Assembly (NCBI RefSeq): GCF_011927955.1
Contig: NZ_JAATJN010000001.1
Location: forward strand, 2,976,001 to 3,040,000
DNA from: Brevibacterium marinum
GTDB taxonomy: Bacteria > Actinomycetota > Actinomycetes > Actinomycetales > Brevibacteriaceae
Length of the DNA: 64,000 nt
Direction of reading: 5' to 3'
Notes under the pieces: model-generated
Told to the model about the DNA's origin: nothing
What the model saw: the letters and a program-made list of their open reading frames with translations, nothing else
Database searches by the model: none
Shown here: positions 27,006 to 36,580 of the stretch, one piece after another
How positions within the stretch are numbered: the stretch's first letter is position 1
How the letters are laid out: every line of letters starts with the position of its first letter
Translations under genes and position numbers: made by a program

Positions 27006-27410
27006 TCAGTCCTCGCGCGTGGGATCCTGCGCGGAGCCCGGATCGACATCGATGGTTCCCGCCGGCGGCCGAGCCAATCGGTTCGGCGAAGTCTTGCGGT
27101 AGACCGGCTGTCCGGAGAGCACGCTCGCTCGCGAGAGCGTATTGCTGGCCACCGAGGACACGATGATGAGGCACAGCACGGCGACGACGGCCATGAGCAG
27201 GGACCCCCAGCTGAAACCGGCGCTGTGCAGGTCATAGACGTAGGCGGCGACCACGATCAGCGGCATCCCCACCCCGGTCGACGGGGAGAAGACGTTGATC
27301 CGGGAGAACGCGTCGCGGACCCGGAACATCGCCATCGCGGAGAAGAGCATGAGCAGGGACCCGGAGATCCCGAAGACACCGACCAGGGTGGTCGCCACGG
27401 CGTCGTTCAT
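27006..27410 (-). CDS. mnhG: Mrp-type Na+/H+ antiporter subunit G
   Basis: 134 aa with three membrane segments and the family pattern GSLLMLFSAMAMFRVRDAFSRIN, then GVGMPLIVVAAYVYD. The C-terminal tail of about 40 residues is hydrophilic. It is the last gene of a six-gene operon in the conserved Mrp order, and its start overlaps the mnhF stop by one base. Mrp complexes exchange cytoplasmic Na+ (or K+) for external H+ and serve pH and salt homeostasis. Confidence 0.93.
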   Translation of the reverse strand: MNDAVATTLVGVFGISGSLLMLFSAMAMFRVRDAFSRINVFSPSTGVGMPLIVVAAYVYDLHSAGFSWGSLLMAVVAVLCLIIVSSVASNTLSRASVLSGQPVYRKTSPNRLARPPAGTIDVDPGSAQDPTRED

Positions 27411-27670
27411 CAGCGCAGCCCCCTGGTGAGGATCCGGGACAGGGCGATGGTGGCGAGGATGCCGACCATGGAGGAGAGGAAGACGGCATCGAGGACGATC
27501 GACGACGAGACGAGGATGCCGAACATCGTCAGGATGCCGATGGCGGAGAAGTACATGAGGTCACTGACGATCGCCCGGGAGCCCAGGTCTTTGGCGGTGA
27601 GGACCCTGATCAGGCCGACGATGACGGCTCCGGCGAGGATCACGATGCAGATGCTGACGACGATGGTCAT
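27410..27670 (-). CDS. mnhF: Mrp-type Na+/H+ antiporter subunit F
   Basis: 86 aa from ATG 27670 (MTIVVSICIVILAGAVIVGL). It has three membrane segments and the characteristic middle segment KDLGSRAIVSDLMYFSAIGI. Start and stop both overlap the neighbours, indicating tight translational coupling within the Mrp operon. Confidence 0.93.
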   Translation of the reverse strand: MTIVVSICIVILAGAVIVGLIRVLTAKDLGSRAIVSDLMYFSAIGILTMFGILVSSSIVLDAVFLSSMVGILATIALSRILTRGLR

Positions 27671-28068
27671 TCTCGTCCTTCCTCCTGCTCGAGTTCGGTG
27701 ACTGATTTCGCGGCGGTCGACGGGGCCCGGCCCCGCGTCATCGCCAGCAACCGGGATTCCATGTCGTACAGGCCCTCCAGCGCGGACTCCTCCGACTCCT
27801 CGAACAGGGCGTGGACGAAGAGGACAGGCGGCTGTGTCGAGGTGCCGGAGGCGATGGCCGTGACCAGTGTGCCGGGCGTGATCGTGATCGACGAGGCGAA
27901 CATGGCCACCTCCATATCGGTGACGCACCGGAGCGGAACCTCCACGATCATCGGACGCGCATACTCCTGCCCGGGCAGGAACAGTCGCCCCACGATCGTG
28001 GCCGAACCCGTCAGGATCGCCCAGCCGATGTAGAAGAGGTAGGAGATTCCGTGGATGAGGTGCATCAT
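27667..28068 (-). CDS. mnhE: Mrp-type Na+/H+ antiporter subunit E
   Basis: 133 aa from ATG 28068, which overlaps the mnhD stop (ATGA). Family segments are RPMIVEVPLRCVTDMEVAMF, SSITITPGTLVTAI and FVHALFEESEES, as in MnhE/MrpE. It has an N-terminal membrane anchor and a longer soluble C-terminal tail. The gene overlaps mnhF by 4 bases. Confidence 0.92.
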   Translation of the reverse strand: MMHLIHGISYLFYIGWAILTGSATIVGRLFLPGQEYARPMIVEVPLRCVTDMEVAMFASSITITPGTLVTAIASGTSTQPPVLFVHALFEESEESALEGLYDMESRLLAMTRGRAPSTAAKSVTELEQEEGRE

Positions 28069-29582
28069 CGTCTTGTCACCGCCTCGATGTAGGCGCTGGG
28101 GTCGAGGAGACCGTCCGCGGCCTGAGTTGTAACCGCCAGCAGGGGCTCCGGATAGGCGAAGATGGCCACGGACACGCCGATGAGGATCGTTCCCGGCACA
28201 AGCAGCCGGGCGGGAATCCGCACACTTCTGAGGATGGGCTCGGCCGGAGCCCTGCCCGTGTCCGCGGAATCGGGGCGGTAGGTCTGCATGGGCGGGCCCC
28301 AGAACGTGTTGCGCCACGTGCGCTGGAGTGCCAGCAGACTGATGAGTGCGCCGACCACGATGGCGATGACCAGCCACCCGCCGAGGGGATCACCGCTGGC
28401 GGTCGCGGCCGTGATGAGCCCGACCTTCCCCCACAGCCCGGAGGTCGGGGGCAGGCCGATGAGCGAAAACAGGCCGAGGATCATCAGTATCGTCGTCCAT
28501 CTCTCCCGCTTGGCCAGGCCCGTCAGCTTCTTGAATGAGCCGGTGCCGTAGGTCTGTTCGATGGCGGCCATGATGAGCAGAAGTCCCGACATCGTGATCA
28601 TGTGATGGACCATGTAGAAGGTGCCGGCGCCCAGTGCCGTCGACGTCAGCAGCACGACACCGAGTAGGATGTGCCCGATGCCCGAGGTCATCTGGAAGGC
28701 GAGGACATTGCGGACCCGGTTCTGGCCGAAACCGGACAGAGCACCGATGAGGATGCTGATGATGGCGATGACGGCGATGACATCGACCCAGGCCGCGGGT
28801 TCCCCGTACACCGAGGTGTAGATCCGGTAGATCGCATACATCGCGACCTTGGAGTGCAGCCCGGAGAACAGTGACATCATTCCCGCCGAGGTGTTCGGAT
28901 AGCTGCGAGCCAGCCAACCGTGGAACGGGGCGCCGCCGGCCTTGATGATCAGGGCGAGGAGAACGACGCCGATCGCCAGAGCCCCCTGTCCGTTCGGGGC
29001 TCCCATCTGAGCGAGGAGGGCGATGTTGACGGTTCCGCGGGCCCCGTAGACGAAGCCGACCCCGATGAGCAGGATCGTCGAGGTGAGCAGATTGACCATG
29101 ACGTACATACGCCCCACGCCGAGGCGGCGCCACGTTCCGGTCACCGCGATGAGTGCATAGGCCGGCAGGACCATGACCTCGACGAAGACGAAGAAGTTGA
29201 AGAGGTCCCCGGTCAGCAGCGCACCGTAGACGCCGGTGAGCATCATCAGGATCAGTGCGGGGACGAATCGGTACTGGTCCTCCCCTGTCGTGATCAGGAA
29301 GATGCAGCTGATGAGGGCCGTGAGGGAGGTCAGGACCAACATCAGTGCGGTGAATGCATCGGAGACGAAGGGGATCGCCAGACCGGGGACATAGCCGCCG
29401 ACGGAATGGGCGATGACAGGCTGCCGCTGATGGACGACGAGCAGGATGATGCCGGAGATGCCGACGAAGCTCGGGCCTGCCAGCAGCAGGATGCGGTCGA
29501 AAGTGCGGGAGGTGATGAGCACGCTCAGCGCCGACGACAGGAGCGGCACGCCGATGAGCAGAAGCAGGAATGCAGGATTCAT
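28065..29582 (-). CDS. mnhD: Mrp-type Na+/H+ antiporter subunit D
   Basis: 505 aa with about 14 membrane segments and a proton-conducting (NuoN/MrpD-like) core. The key Glu lies in FNFFVFVEVMVLPAYALI. The Lys-containing segments LALIIKAGGAPFHGWLARSY and FSGLHSKVAMYAIYRIY are typical of the antiporter fold. MrpD is one of the two ion-translocating subunits. It overlaps mnhC and mnhE by 4 bases each. Confidence 0.95.
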   Translation of the reverse strand: MNPAFLLLLIGVPLLSSALSVLITSRTFDRILLLAGPSFVGISGIILLVVHQRQPVIAHSVGGYVPGLAIPFVSDAFTALMLVLTSLTALISCIFLITTGEDQYRFVPALILMMLTGVYGALLTGDLFNFFVFVEVMVLPAYALIAVTGTWRRLGVGRMYVMVNLLTSTILLIGVGFVYGARGTVNIALLAQMGAPNGQGALAIGVVLLALIIKAGGAPFHGWLARSYPNTSAGMMSLFSGLHSKVAMYAIYRIYTSVYGEPAAWVDVIAVIAIISILIGALSGFGQNRVRNVLAFQMTSGIGHILLGVVLLTSTALGAGTFYMVHHMITMSGLLLIMAAIEQTYGTGSFKKLTGLAKRERWTTILMILGLFSLIGLPPTSGLWGKVGLITAATASGDPLGGWLVIAIVVGALISLLALQRTWRNTFWGPPMQTYRPDSADTGRAPAEPILRSVRIPARLLVPGTILIGVSVAIFAYPEPLLAVTTQAADGLLDPSAYIEAVTRR

Positions 29583-29911
29583 GAGTCTCGCCCCTCACCG
29601 GTCTCGGGGGCACGTTTCTGATCGTCGTCGTGGCCGAGCACGGCCAGGGCCAGCATGAAGATCGTCACGGCCAAGGTGATGACGATGGCGGTGAGGACGA
29701 AGGCCTGCGGCAGCGGATCGGCGGCCATGCTCTGATCGCCGCGATTGCTCAGCGGCTCCACGCGCCACGCGCCGACTCCTGCGGAGAGGAGGATGAAATT
29801 CGCGGCGTGGGAGATCAGCGTCAGACCGAAGACGCCTCTGACCATCGACCGCTGCATCATCAGATACACCCCGCCGGCGGTCAGCACGCCGATCGTGAGA
29901 GCCAGGATCAT
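29579..29911 (-). CDS. mnhC: Mrp-type Na+/H+ antiporter subunit C
   Basis: 110 aa with three membrane segments, NuoK-like: GVYLMMQRSMVRGVFGLTLI, then SHAANFILLSAG and DPLPQAFVLTAIVITLAVT. It lies between the AB fusion and mnhD with 4-base overlaps on both sides. Confidence 0.94.
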   Translation of the reverse strand: MILALTIGVLTAGGVYLMMQRSMVRGVFGLTLISHAANFILLSAGVGAWRVEPLSNRGDQSMAADPLPQAFVLTAIVITLAVTIFMLALAVLGHDDDQKRAPETGEGRDS

Positions 29912-32900
29912 CGCATTCCCTCCTCATCGACTGCGGCCGAGTGCTGCCGCCCCTCACCGGTCGAGCGTTCGATGGGCGCATCGCCGTGGAGGATGTGGGT
30001 CGACGATGCCCGCACCTTCGCATCCCGATCGGCAATCCGTGCGCGACCGTCGAGTGACGGGCGCTCTCCCCTGATCGCTTCCATCGGTCCGCTCAGCTCG
30101 CCGTAGAGCAGCTCATCGGCACGCTCACGCGTGCGTTCGACGTCGCGGCGGATGATGCCGTTGGTCAGCACGTCGTCCCCGGCGGGGGTGGCTGCGGAAT
30201 CCGAGACGCCGAGGAGGTTGAATGAGGCGAGGATGAGACCCAGCACCGCTAGGTACACGCCCAGGTCGAAGATCATCGACGTGGTGAAATGCTGCCCGAG
30301 GAAATATCCGTGCAGCGGCTCGAGGAACGACCCGGCGAAGATGAGACCGATGAGACCGGTCACAACTGCCGTGGCCACACCCGAACCGATGAGGTACAGG
30401 GGAGCTCGCGGCGGTCCGATTGCCCGATCCTTGGCCGTGGACATGTAGATGAGGCCGATGATCGCCGAACCGACCAGGGCGGCGATGAATCCACCGCCGG
30501 GCTCGTTGTGCCCGCGCCAGAAGATCACGAGCGAGGTGATCGCCAGCAGCGGACCGAGGACCCTGATCGTCAGCTGCAGCGGAATCACGTTCGGCCATGC
30601 TTCGTGGACACCACGATAAGCTGTGGTGCCCCGGGGTCGGATCGAGACCCAGGCCTTCTTCGGCGGTTCGGGGATGTTCTCTGCCGGCGGGTCGATGAAC
30701 TTGTCCTTGACCGTCGACATCACCGCTACGATGGCGATTCCGGCCATGCCCAGGACCGTGAGCTCACCGAGGGTGTCCAGGGCACGGAATTCGACGAGGA
30801 TGGTGTTGACGATATTGTCACCGCCGCTGATGTCGGGGGCGTTCTCGATATAGTACAGGCCCAGGTCTGAGCGTTCGCGCCGACCGTTGAGCGCCAGGGT
30901 CAGCACGGTCGCTGCGCCCCCGATGAGGACGGCGAAGAGCAAGCGCGTGCCCTGCACGCGCTTCGGGTATCGCCAGAATGACCGCGGCAGCTTCTGCAGC
31001 ACCAGCATGATGACGATGATCGTCATCGCTTCGACCAGCAGCTGGGTCAGAGTGACGTCGGGAGCTCCCAGCGCCAGGATCTGCACCGTGGCGAGGATAC
31101 CGACTCCGGAGAGTGCGACGACCGTAGTCAGTCGGGAGTGCGAGGTGCAGACGACGAGGACGGCCACGGTGATGAGGACGAGGAGAACGATGTCGATCGG
31201 GTGCCACAGTCCGTCCTGCAGCGGTGGGAGATCGGAATAGATCACCGGAACGGCGGAGAAGGCGAGGACGCAGAGCCCACCCAGGGACATCGCCAGGTAC
31301 GGTCCGGAATTCATGGGGCGTGCGAAGACGGACAGGCCCCGTCCGATCCGGCGCAGCACCACACCGAGACCCGCCATGACATCGGCCCCGTCGAATCCGA
31401 GGGCGGCACGGTGGAAGAAGACGAAGACGCGGGAGCGGTTGACGATGATGATCACGCCGATGGCGATGATGAGCAGCGAGGCGAGCAACTCCATGTTCAG
31501 CCCGTGCCACAGTCCCAGCTCGACCGCGCCCGTGGCCTCCGGCAGGGCCGCACGAACCGTTTGGTCGAGCGGATTGTCCAAGGCGAACAGGACGAAGCTG
31601 AGCGGGATCGAGGCAAGGATCGGAACCGCCGCCGAGACAAGCATGACGGGTGATCCGTGGCTCAGCCGTGCCCGGTGCACGGGTTTGCCGTCGATGAATG
31701 CCCCCCAGACGGTCTTCGCGCAGTAGGCGAAGGTGAGCACCGAGGCCGCGACGGCCACCAGCAGTGCGGCCCACCCGGTCCATGCCGCCCCTGGGGTGTC
31801 GGTGAAGGCGGCGAACAGCGATTCCTTCGACACGAAGCCGAGCAGCGGCGGTATCCCCGCCATGGAGGCGCAGCCGACAATCATCACGATGAAGGAGGCC
31901 GGGGCCGCGCGCATGAGACGTGGAATGCGCGTGAGTTCCCGTGTCCCCGTCAGGTGGTCGACGACTCCGACCATCATGAACAGGCCGGATTTGAACAGTG
32001 CGTGCGCGATGACGTGCAGGGTCGCGGCGGCGATTGCGGCTTCGGAGCCGACGCCGATCACCGCGGTGATGAGACCCAGCTGCGAGACCGTCGAATAGGC
32101 CATGAGCTTCTTGACGTCGGACTGGTTGAGGGCGAACCATCCGCCGATGCAGGCGGTGACCAGACCCGCGACGACGAGCAGGAGGTTCCACGCGGGGGTG
32201 GCGTGGAAGGCAGGTGTGAACCGCAGCATGAGGAAGATGCCGGCCTTGACCACCGCGGCGGCATGCAGATAGGCCGAGACCGGGGTCGCAGCGGCCATCG
32301 CGTCGGGCAGCCAGGAATGGAACGGGAACTGCGCGGACTTCGTCATGGCCGCGACAGCGATGAGGATCGCCACCAGCGTCGTCGCCGGTGCTTCGCCCGA
32401 CCAATAGGGTGAGCTCAGGGCCTCATGGACGTCCGTCGTTCCGGTGACCGCGATGATCACTCCGATGGCCACGAGCAGGGAGAGACCGCCGAGGAAGGTG
32501 ATGAACATGGTGCGCAGCGAGGGCGCCTGCCCGGGTGAGCCGGATCGGGCGATGAGGAAGAAGGAGGCCAGGGAGGTCAGCTCCCAGCAGACGAACAGCA
32601 CCAGGAGATCATTGCTGAGGACGAGCATGACCATGGAGAACGTGAAGATCACCATCAGCCAGTAGAAGCTCGTGTTCCGGCCCGGCGACAGGTACCCGGT
32701 CGAGTAGACGAAGACGATCGCGCCGATGATCAGCGCGATGTATGTGAAGATGACGCCGATGCCGTCACCGCGCAGGGCCAGATCAACGCCGAGGGAGGGA
32801 ATCCAGCGGTAGCTCGCCTCCGGTGCTCCCCCGGCCATCACCTCGGCGGCGGTGGGGGTGAAGGCGACGGCGACGCCGATATAGGCGGCTGCCAGCAGCC

Positions 32901-32982
32901 ATCCGCTGGCTCTGCCGAACAAGCGGGTGATGAACGGAGTGAGGATGATGAGTGCGGCGAGGGCGACAGCCGTTAGGATCAT
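29908..32982 (-). CDS. mnhA: Mrp-type Na+/H+ antiporter fused A-B subunit
   Basis: 1024 aa from ATG 32982 (MILTAVALAALIILTPFITR). Residues 1-500 are a NuoL-like antiporter domain (LVLFVCWELTSLASFF; KSAQFPFHSWLPDAMAAATP; HALFKSGLFMMVGVVDHLTG). Residues about 590-790 are the MrpA C-terminal region (VTLTQLLVEAMTIIVIMLVL). The last about 150 are an MrpB domain (FWRGHNEPGGGFIAALVGSA; TTSMIFDLGVYLAVLGL). Separate mnhB is absent because it is fused here, a known actinobacterial arrangement. This is the first gene of the operon and is divergent from the glycosyltransferase. The frame is open further upstream, but the leader lacks similarity. Confidence 0.94.
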   Translation of the reverse strand: MILTAVALAALIILTPFITRLFGRASGWLLAAAYIGVAVAFTPTAAEVMAGGAPEASYRWIPSLGVDLALRGDGIGVIFTYIALIIGAIVFVYSTGYLSPGRNTSFYWLMVIFTFSMVMLVLSNDLLVLFVCWELTSLASFFLIARSGSPGQAPSLRTMFITFLGGLSLLVAIGVIIAVTGTTDVHEALSSPYWSGEAPATTLVAILIAVAAMTKSAQFPFHSWLPDAMAAATPVSAYLHAAAVVKAGIFLMLRFTPAFHATPAWNLLLVVAGLVTACIGGWFALNQSDVKKLMAYSTVSQLGLITAVIGVGSEAAIAAATLHVIAHALFKSGLFMMVGVVDHLTGTRELTRIPRLMRAAPASFIVMIVGCASMAGIPPLLGFVSKESLFAAFTDTPGAAWTGWAALLVAVAASVLTFAYCAKTVWGAFIDGKPVHRARLSHGSPVMLVSAAVPILASIPLSFVLFALDNPLDQTVRAALPEATGAVELGLWHGLNMELLASLLIIAIGVIIIVNRSRVFVFFHRAALGFDGADVMAGLGVVLRRIGRGLSVFARPMNSGPYLAMSLGGLCVLAFSAVPVIYSDLPPLQDGLWHPIDIVLLVLITVAVLVVCTSHSRLTTVVALSGVGILATVQILALGAPDVTLTQLLVEAMTIIVIMLVLQKLPRSFWRYPKRVQGTRLLFAVLIGGAATVLTLALNGRRERSDLGLYYIENAPDISGGDNIVNTILVEFRALDTLGELTVLGMAGIAIVAVMSTVKDKFIDPPAENIPEPPKKAWVSIRPRGTTAYRGVHEAWPNVIPLQLTIRVLGPLLAITSLVIFWRGHNEPGGGFIAALVGSAIIGLIYMSTAKDRAIGPPRAPLYLIGSGVATAVVTGLIGLIFAGSFLEPLHGYFLGQHFTTSMIFDLGVYLAVLGLILASFNLLGVSDSAATPAGDDVLTNGIIRRDVERTRERADELLYGELSGPMEAIRGERPSLDGRARIADRDAKVRASSTHILHGDAPIERSTGEGRQHSAAVDEEGMR

Positions 32983-33106
32983 GACCGAGGCCCCATGGCC
33001 CCGGGCACAGGTGATGCTTCCTTCACTCACAGACCCTTCGTCGCGATGAACGCAATCTCGGATGAACACAGATGTACAGATGATCACACTATCGATTCGG
33101 AGTTCC

Positions 33107-34237
33107 ATGAGCAAAAGCACAGACACCCCTCAGACGGGCGGGAGCGTTCGCGTCTTCTTCGACGCCCGCTTCACCCGCACGCGACACCATGACGGAATCT
33201 CCCGCTATGGTTCGTGCCTGCTCGAGGCACTGCTCAGAGCCGTGGAGGGCACCGAGATCGACGTCACCGCCATCATCAGCGACGAAGCGCAGCTCGAACT
33301 CCTCCCCGAGTGCCGGTGGGTCAAGCTCAACTCCCCCACCTCCCCACAGGAGGTCGTCATCGCGGGCAAGCTCAATGCGCTCGGCGCCGATGTGGTCTTC
33401 TCGACCATGCAGGTGATGGGCTCGACCGGCCGCCGGTACGGCCTCATCCTCACGGTCCATGACCTCATCTACTATTCGCATCCGCTCCCCCCGGCCGACC
33501 TTCCCGCGGCCGTTCGACTGCTGTGGCGGGCCTATCACCTCAGCTTCACCCCGCAGCGGCTGCTGCTGGGTCGTGCCGATGCGATCGCCGCCGTAAGCGA
33601 CACGACGAAGGACCTCATCGCGAAGCACCGTCTGTCCTCGAAGCCGGTGACCGTGGTGTCCAATGCCGCCGAGGTGCCGGTCGCCTCGGCGCGCGCGCAG
33701 AATCGGCATGATGCGAAGTCGCTGGTCTACATGGGGGCCTTCCTGCCGTACAAGAACGTCGAGACGCTCATCCGGGCGTTGGAGCATCTTCCGGGCTGGA
33801 CCCTGCACATCGCCAGTCGGATCGAGGGCAGGCGGGAGGCCGCACTGCGGGCGCTCATCCCCGATCGGGCGAAGGTGATCTTCCACCGCGGCGTCTCCGA
33901 GGAGGAATACACGGACCTGCTCGACGGCGCCACCGCTCTGGTGACGGCCACTCAGGAGGAGGGATTCGGACTGCCCGTCGTCGAGGCGATGGCGCGAGGT
34001 GTGCCGGTCGCGGTCTCGGACATTCCGATCTTCCACGAAATCGCCGCCGAGGCTGCCCTGTACTTCGATCCCGACGACCCTCGTTCCGTGGCCACCGCGG
34101 TCGAGCGTCTCACCGATGAGACGCTGTGGTCCGAGTTCGCGGCGGCAGGACGGAGGCAGGCGCAGTCCTTCGACTGGGATTCGTCTGCTCGGGCGCTGCT
34201 GGAGATGATTCGTTCGGTCCACCGAGCACGAGGCTGA
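33107..34237 (+). CDS. GT4-family glycosyltransferase
   Basis: 376 aa from ATG 33107, just after GGAG; in-frame ATGs at 33062 and 33080 are possible. It has the GT-B fold: N-terminal VFFDARFTRTRHHDGISRYG, a linker, and a C-terminal nucleotide-sugar domain with SLVYMGAFLPYKNVETLIRA and the EX7E motif EEGFGLPVVEAMARGVPVAV. Similar enzymes make cell-envelope polysaccharide or glycolipid. Substrates are unknown. It is divergent from the Mrp operon and converges on the phosphatase; there is no glycan cluster nearby. Confidence 0.88.
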   Translation: MSKSTDTPQTGGSVRVFFDARFTRTRHHDGISRYGSCLLEALLRAVEGTEIDVTAIISDEAQLELLPECRWVKLNSPTSPQEVVIAGKLNALGADVVFSTMQVMGSTGRRYGLILTVHDLIYYSHPLPPADLPAAVRLLWRAYHLSFTPQRLLLGRADAIAAVSDTTKDLIAKHRLSSKPVTVVSNAAEVPVASARAQNRHDAKSLVYMGAFLPYKNVETLIRALEHLPGWTLHIASRIEGRREAALRALIPDRAKVIFHRGVSEEEYTDLLDGATALVTATQEEGFGLPVVEAMARGVPVAVSDIPIFHEIAAEAALYFDPDDPRSVATAVERLTDETLWSEFAAAGRRQAQSFDWDSSARALLEMIRSVHRARG

Positions 34238-34281
34238 CGGTCACGAGGCTGAGGATCCCCGACCGTTCGCGCCCTCCGGGC

Positions 34282-34881
34282 TCATTGCGAGGGGATCGTA
34301 CCCCAGCTGCGGAGGATCCAGTTGCTTCCGGTGAAGCCGAACTCGCCGTGACCGCAGTTGCCCAAGGCCGCCAGCCTGCCGGGGCCGTCCATACCCAACA
34401 GCAGCTCTGCAGCGGCTCGCAGCACGGCCCCGTGGGCGACGATCGCGATGGTCCTGGAGTCCGAGCCGTCGACGATGCCAGCGATCGCGGAGGCCACGCG
34501 CTGTCCGGACTCGATGCGCGATTCGCCTCCCGGCGGGTTCATATCGGCTCCGCGCAGCCATTCGTGGAGTTCCTGTGGCCAGGCAGCGCTGATCTCATCG
34601 CGTGTGCGACCCTCCCACCGGCCGAAGGCCGTCTCACGCAGACGGTCGTCCCGCACAACCTGGGTGTCGAGCAGTGAGGCCAGAGCGTCGGCGGTGTCGG
34701 CGGCGCGGGACAGGTCCGAGGAGACGATGAGGTCGGGGCGCAGCTCGCTGAGGTAGGCAGCGGACTGCGCCGCCTGCCGTCGTCCCCGTCGATTGAGCGG
34801 AATGTCGCTCTGGCCCTGGAAGCGACGTTCGACGTTGTAGTCGGTCTCGCCGTGGCGCCAGAAGATGACGGTCTTGGTCAT
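34282..34881 (-). CDS. Histidine phosphatase (phosphoglycerate mutase-like) family protein
   Basis: 199 aa from ATG 34881, overlapping the rsfS stop (ATGA). The catalytic RHG is in IFWRHGETDYNVERRFQGQ, the second Arg in DLIVSSDLSRAADTA, Glu in RLRETAFGRWEG and the second His in IVAHGAVLRAA. Family members are broad phosphatases or cofactor-dependent mutases, and sequence alone does not decide. In actinobacteria this gene commonly follows rsfS, as here. Confidence 0.9.
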   Translation of the reverse strand: MTKTVIFWRHGETDYNVERRFQGQSDIPLNRRGRRQAAQSAAYLSELRPDLIVSSDLSRAADTADALASLLDTQVVRDDRLRETAFGRWEGRTRDEISAAWPQELHEWLRGADMNPPGGESRIESGQRVASAIAGIVDGSDSRTIAIVAHGAVLRAAAELLLGMDGPGRLAALGNCGHGEFGFTGSNWILRSWGTIPSQ

Positions 34882-35282
34882 TGAGCGTCTTCGGCACCAG
34901 GCTGCGTCGCTTCGGTGCGCGTCGGCAGTTCCAAGTCGATGGTCGGGCAGTCCTTCCACAGACGCTCGAGCGCGTAGTACTCACGCTGTTCGATGGAGAA
35001 GACGTGGACGACGATGTCACCGAAGTCGAGCAGGACCCAGTCGCCGCTGCCCCGTCCTTCGCGACGCAGCGGCGTGCGTTCGTGGGTCGTCTGCAGGGCT
35101 TCTTCGACCGCGTCGATGATCGAGGCGATCTGTCGGTCGTTCTCGGCCGAGACGATGAGAAAGGCGTCAGTGATGTACAGGGTGCCGCTCACGTCGAGGG
35201 CCACCAGATCGGTGCCGAGCTTCTCGTCCGCCGCACGGGCGGCCGTCCTCAGCAATTGGGTTGAATCAGCGATCTCGCTCAC
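34878..35282 (-). CDS. rsfS: Ribosome silencing factor RsfS
   Basis: A 134-aa protein of the RsfS/Iojap family. It binds L14 and keeps the ribosomal subunits apart when nutrients are scarce. Signature regions are LDVSGTLYITDAFLIVSAEN, RQIASIIDAVEEAL, GRGSGDWVLLDFGDIVVHVF and REYYALERLWKDCPTIDL. It lies in the conserved nadD-(membrane protein)-rsfS-phosphatase order, and its stop overlaps the next start. Confidence 0.95.
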   Translation of the reverse strand: MSEIADSTQLLRTAARAADEKLGTDLVALDVSGTLYITDAFLIVSAENDRQIASIIDAVEEALQTTHERTPLRREGRGSGDWVLLDFGDIVVHVFSIEQREYYALERLWKDCPTIDLELPTRTEATQPGAEDAQ

Positions 35283-35299
35283 AAGAGCCTTTCAGGTGA

Positions 35300-36580
35300 T
35301 TACAGCAACATGACCAGTGCAATGACGATGAGTGCGACCGCGAAAAGCGCGGCGACGCCCAGCACTACATAGGGTACTTTGGATGGTTCTTCGCCAACAA
35401 GAATCCGTCCGTCCTGGCCGGTTACGGCGCTGGCGCGGACGCGGGTGCCCGGCGGGTTCTCGGTCTCTTCGTCCTCGTAGTCGGGGTTGGGAAGCGCCCA
35501 GGCCTCTGGCACGGCTTCCATCGGACGCGTCTCGGGATTGGCTGCGAGGGCGCGTGCCGCATCGTCTGAGGAACCCGACGGTGCCGCCGCGCCGGTGTCT
35601 GTTTCGGATTCGGTCGCAGGGGAACCGGCCGCAGGTTCGGCACGGGCCTCGGTCCCAAGCGAATCGGCCGGGGCCGGTGTCTCGGCCCTCGGCTCGGGGA
35701 CTGTTCCGGGTCCACTGCGGTCTTCGGTGGATCGACCGTCGGCGGCGGTGGATCGACTGCCAGTCGCGGTGGCGGGTTCGGAGTCATCGACTTCGGGGAT
35801 CTGGGCGGATGCGGCCGTCACGACTCTGACCCCCGAGGTACCCGGGGGCTGCACGATGGGCATGCGACGTGAGCGAGAAGCTTCGCTCTCGCCATCCCCG
35901 GTTCGGGAGCCGTCGTTCGGTTCGGCGGTCTCGGCCCCGGGTCCACGGCCCTCGGGGCCTGGGTCTGAGGCGGGAGAGATGCCCCCGTCGAGGGGGCGCG
36001 AAAGGGCGTCCCGCGGTTCTTCGTCGAGGGGGCGCGAAAGCGCGTCCCTCGGTTCCTCGTCGAGGGGTGTCGGTCGTGGTGCCGATCCGGTCGTGACCGG
36101 CGATTCGAAGTCTCGCGCGGCGACTTCGTCGGCGGAACCGCCGAAGCCCGCTGCATCGAAGGACTCGTGTTCAGAGGATGATTCCTCATCTGAATCCGGG
36201 ACCGAGGTCTCCTGCGGTCCTGCGACGACTGGGGTCGCTCCGGTGGATAAGTCACCTTCGAGAGACAGACCGTTCTCGCGCAGGTAATGTTTGCGGCCGG
36301 TGCGTGTGTCGAAGTGGGGCAGCGGGGCCCGCTGCGGGTCGAGGTCGGGTTCAGAATCGGCCGGCGCCGGTTCGTCCACGTCGGTCCCGGCTGCGGGCGT
36401 TTCGGATCGGGGTTCGGAGGTCTCGGTGGCATCTGTCTGCGGGCGGGGCGAATCGGCCGGCTCGGTCGATGAGGGCTCGCTCGGCTGCTCAGGTGTCGCC
36501 TGTGCTTCGAACGCCTGTTCCGCAGCCAATCGTTCGGCTTCTCGCCTGGCACGACGTGATGTGAACTGCTCCTCAGCCAT
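35300..36580 (-). CDS. Disordered, repeat-containing protein with C-terminal membrane anchor
   Basis: 426 aa from ATG 36580 ([20 protein letters not shown]). Residues 1-20 are basic and helical. About 350 residues follow that are rich in Pro, Glu, Asp, Ser, Thr and Ala with no visible fold, including a tandem [12 protein letters not shown] repeat. The last about 25 residues are a hydrophobic segment ([20 protein letters not shown]). It should be tail-anchored with the disordered part in the cytoplasm. The start overlaps the nadD end by 8 bases. A membrane protein is often found between nadD and rsfS in actinobacteria. The function is unknown. Confidence 0.85.
   Translation of the reverse strand: MAEEQFTSRRARREAERLAAEQAFEAQATPEQPSEPSSTEPADSPRPQTDATETSEPRSETPAAGTDVDEPAPADSEPDLDPQRAPLPHFDTRTGRKHYLRENGLSLEGDLSTGATPVVAGPQETSVPDSDEESSSEHESFDAAGFGGSADEVAARDFESPVTTGSAPRPTPLDEEPRDALSRPLDEEPRDALSRPLDGGISPASDPGPEGRGPGAETAEPNDGSRTGDGESEASRSRRMPIVQPPGTSGVRVVTAASAQIPEVDDSEPATATGSRSTAADGRSTEDRSGPGTVPEPRAETPAPADSLGTEARAEPAAGSPATESETDTGAAAPSGSSDDAARALAANPETRPMEAVPEAWALPNPDYEDEETENPPGTRVRASAVTGQDGRILVGEEPSKVPYVVLGVAALFAVALIVIALVMLL

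Noticed and set aside
34126..34677. Plus-strand open frame overlapping the glycosyltransferase end and the phosphatase
   Set aside because: It is antisense to the phosphatase with its catalytic motifs intact and has no protein-like features.
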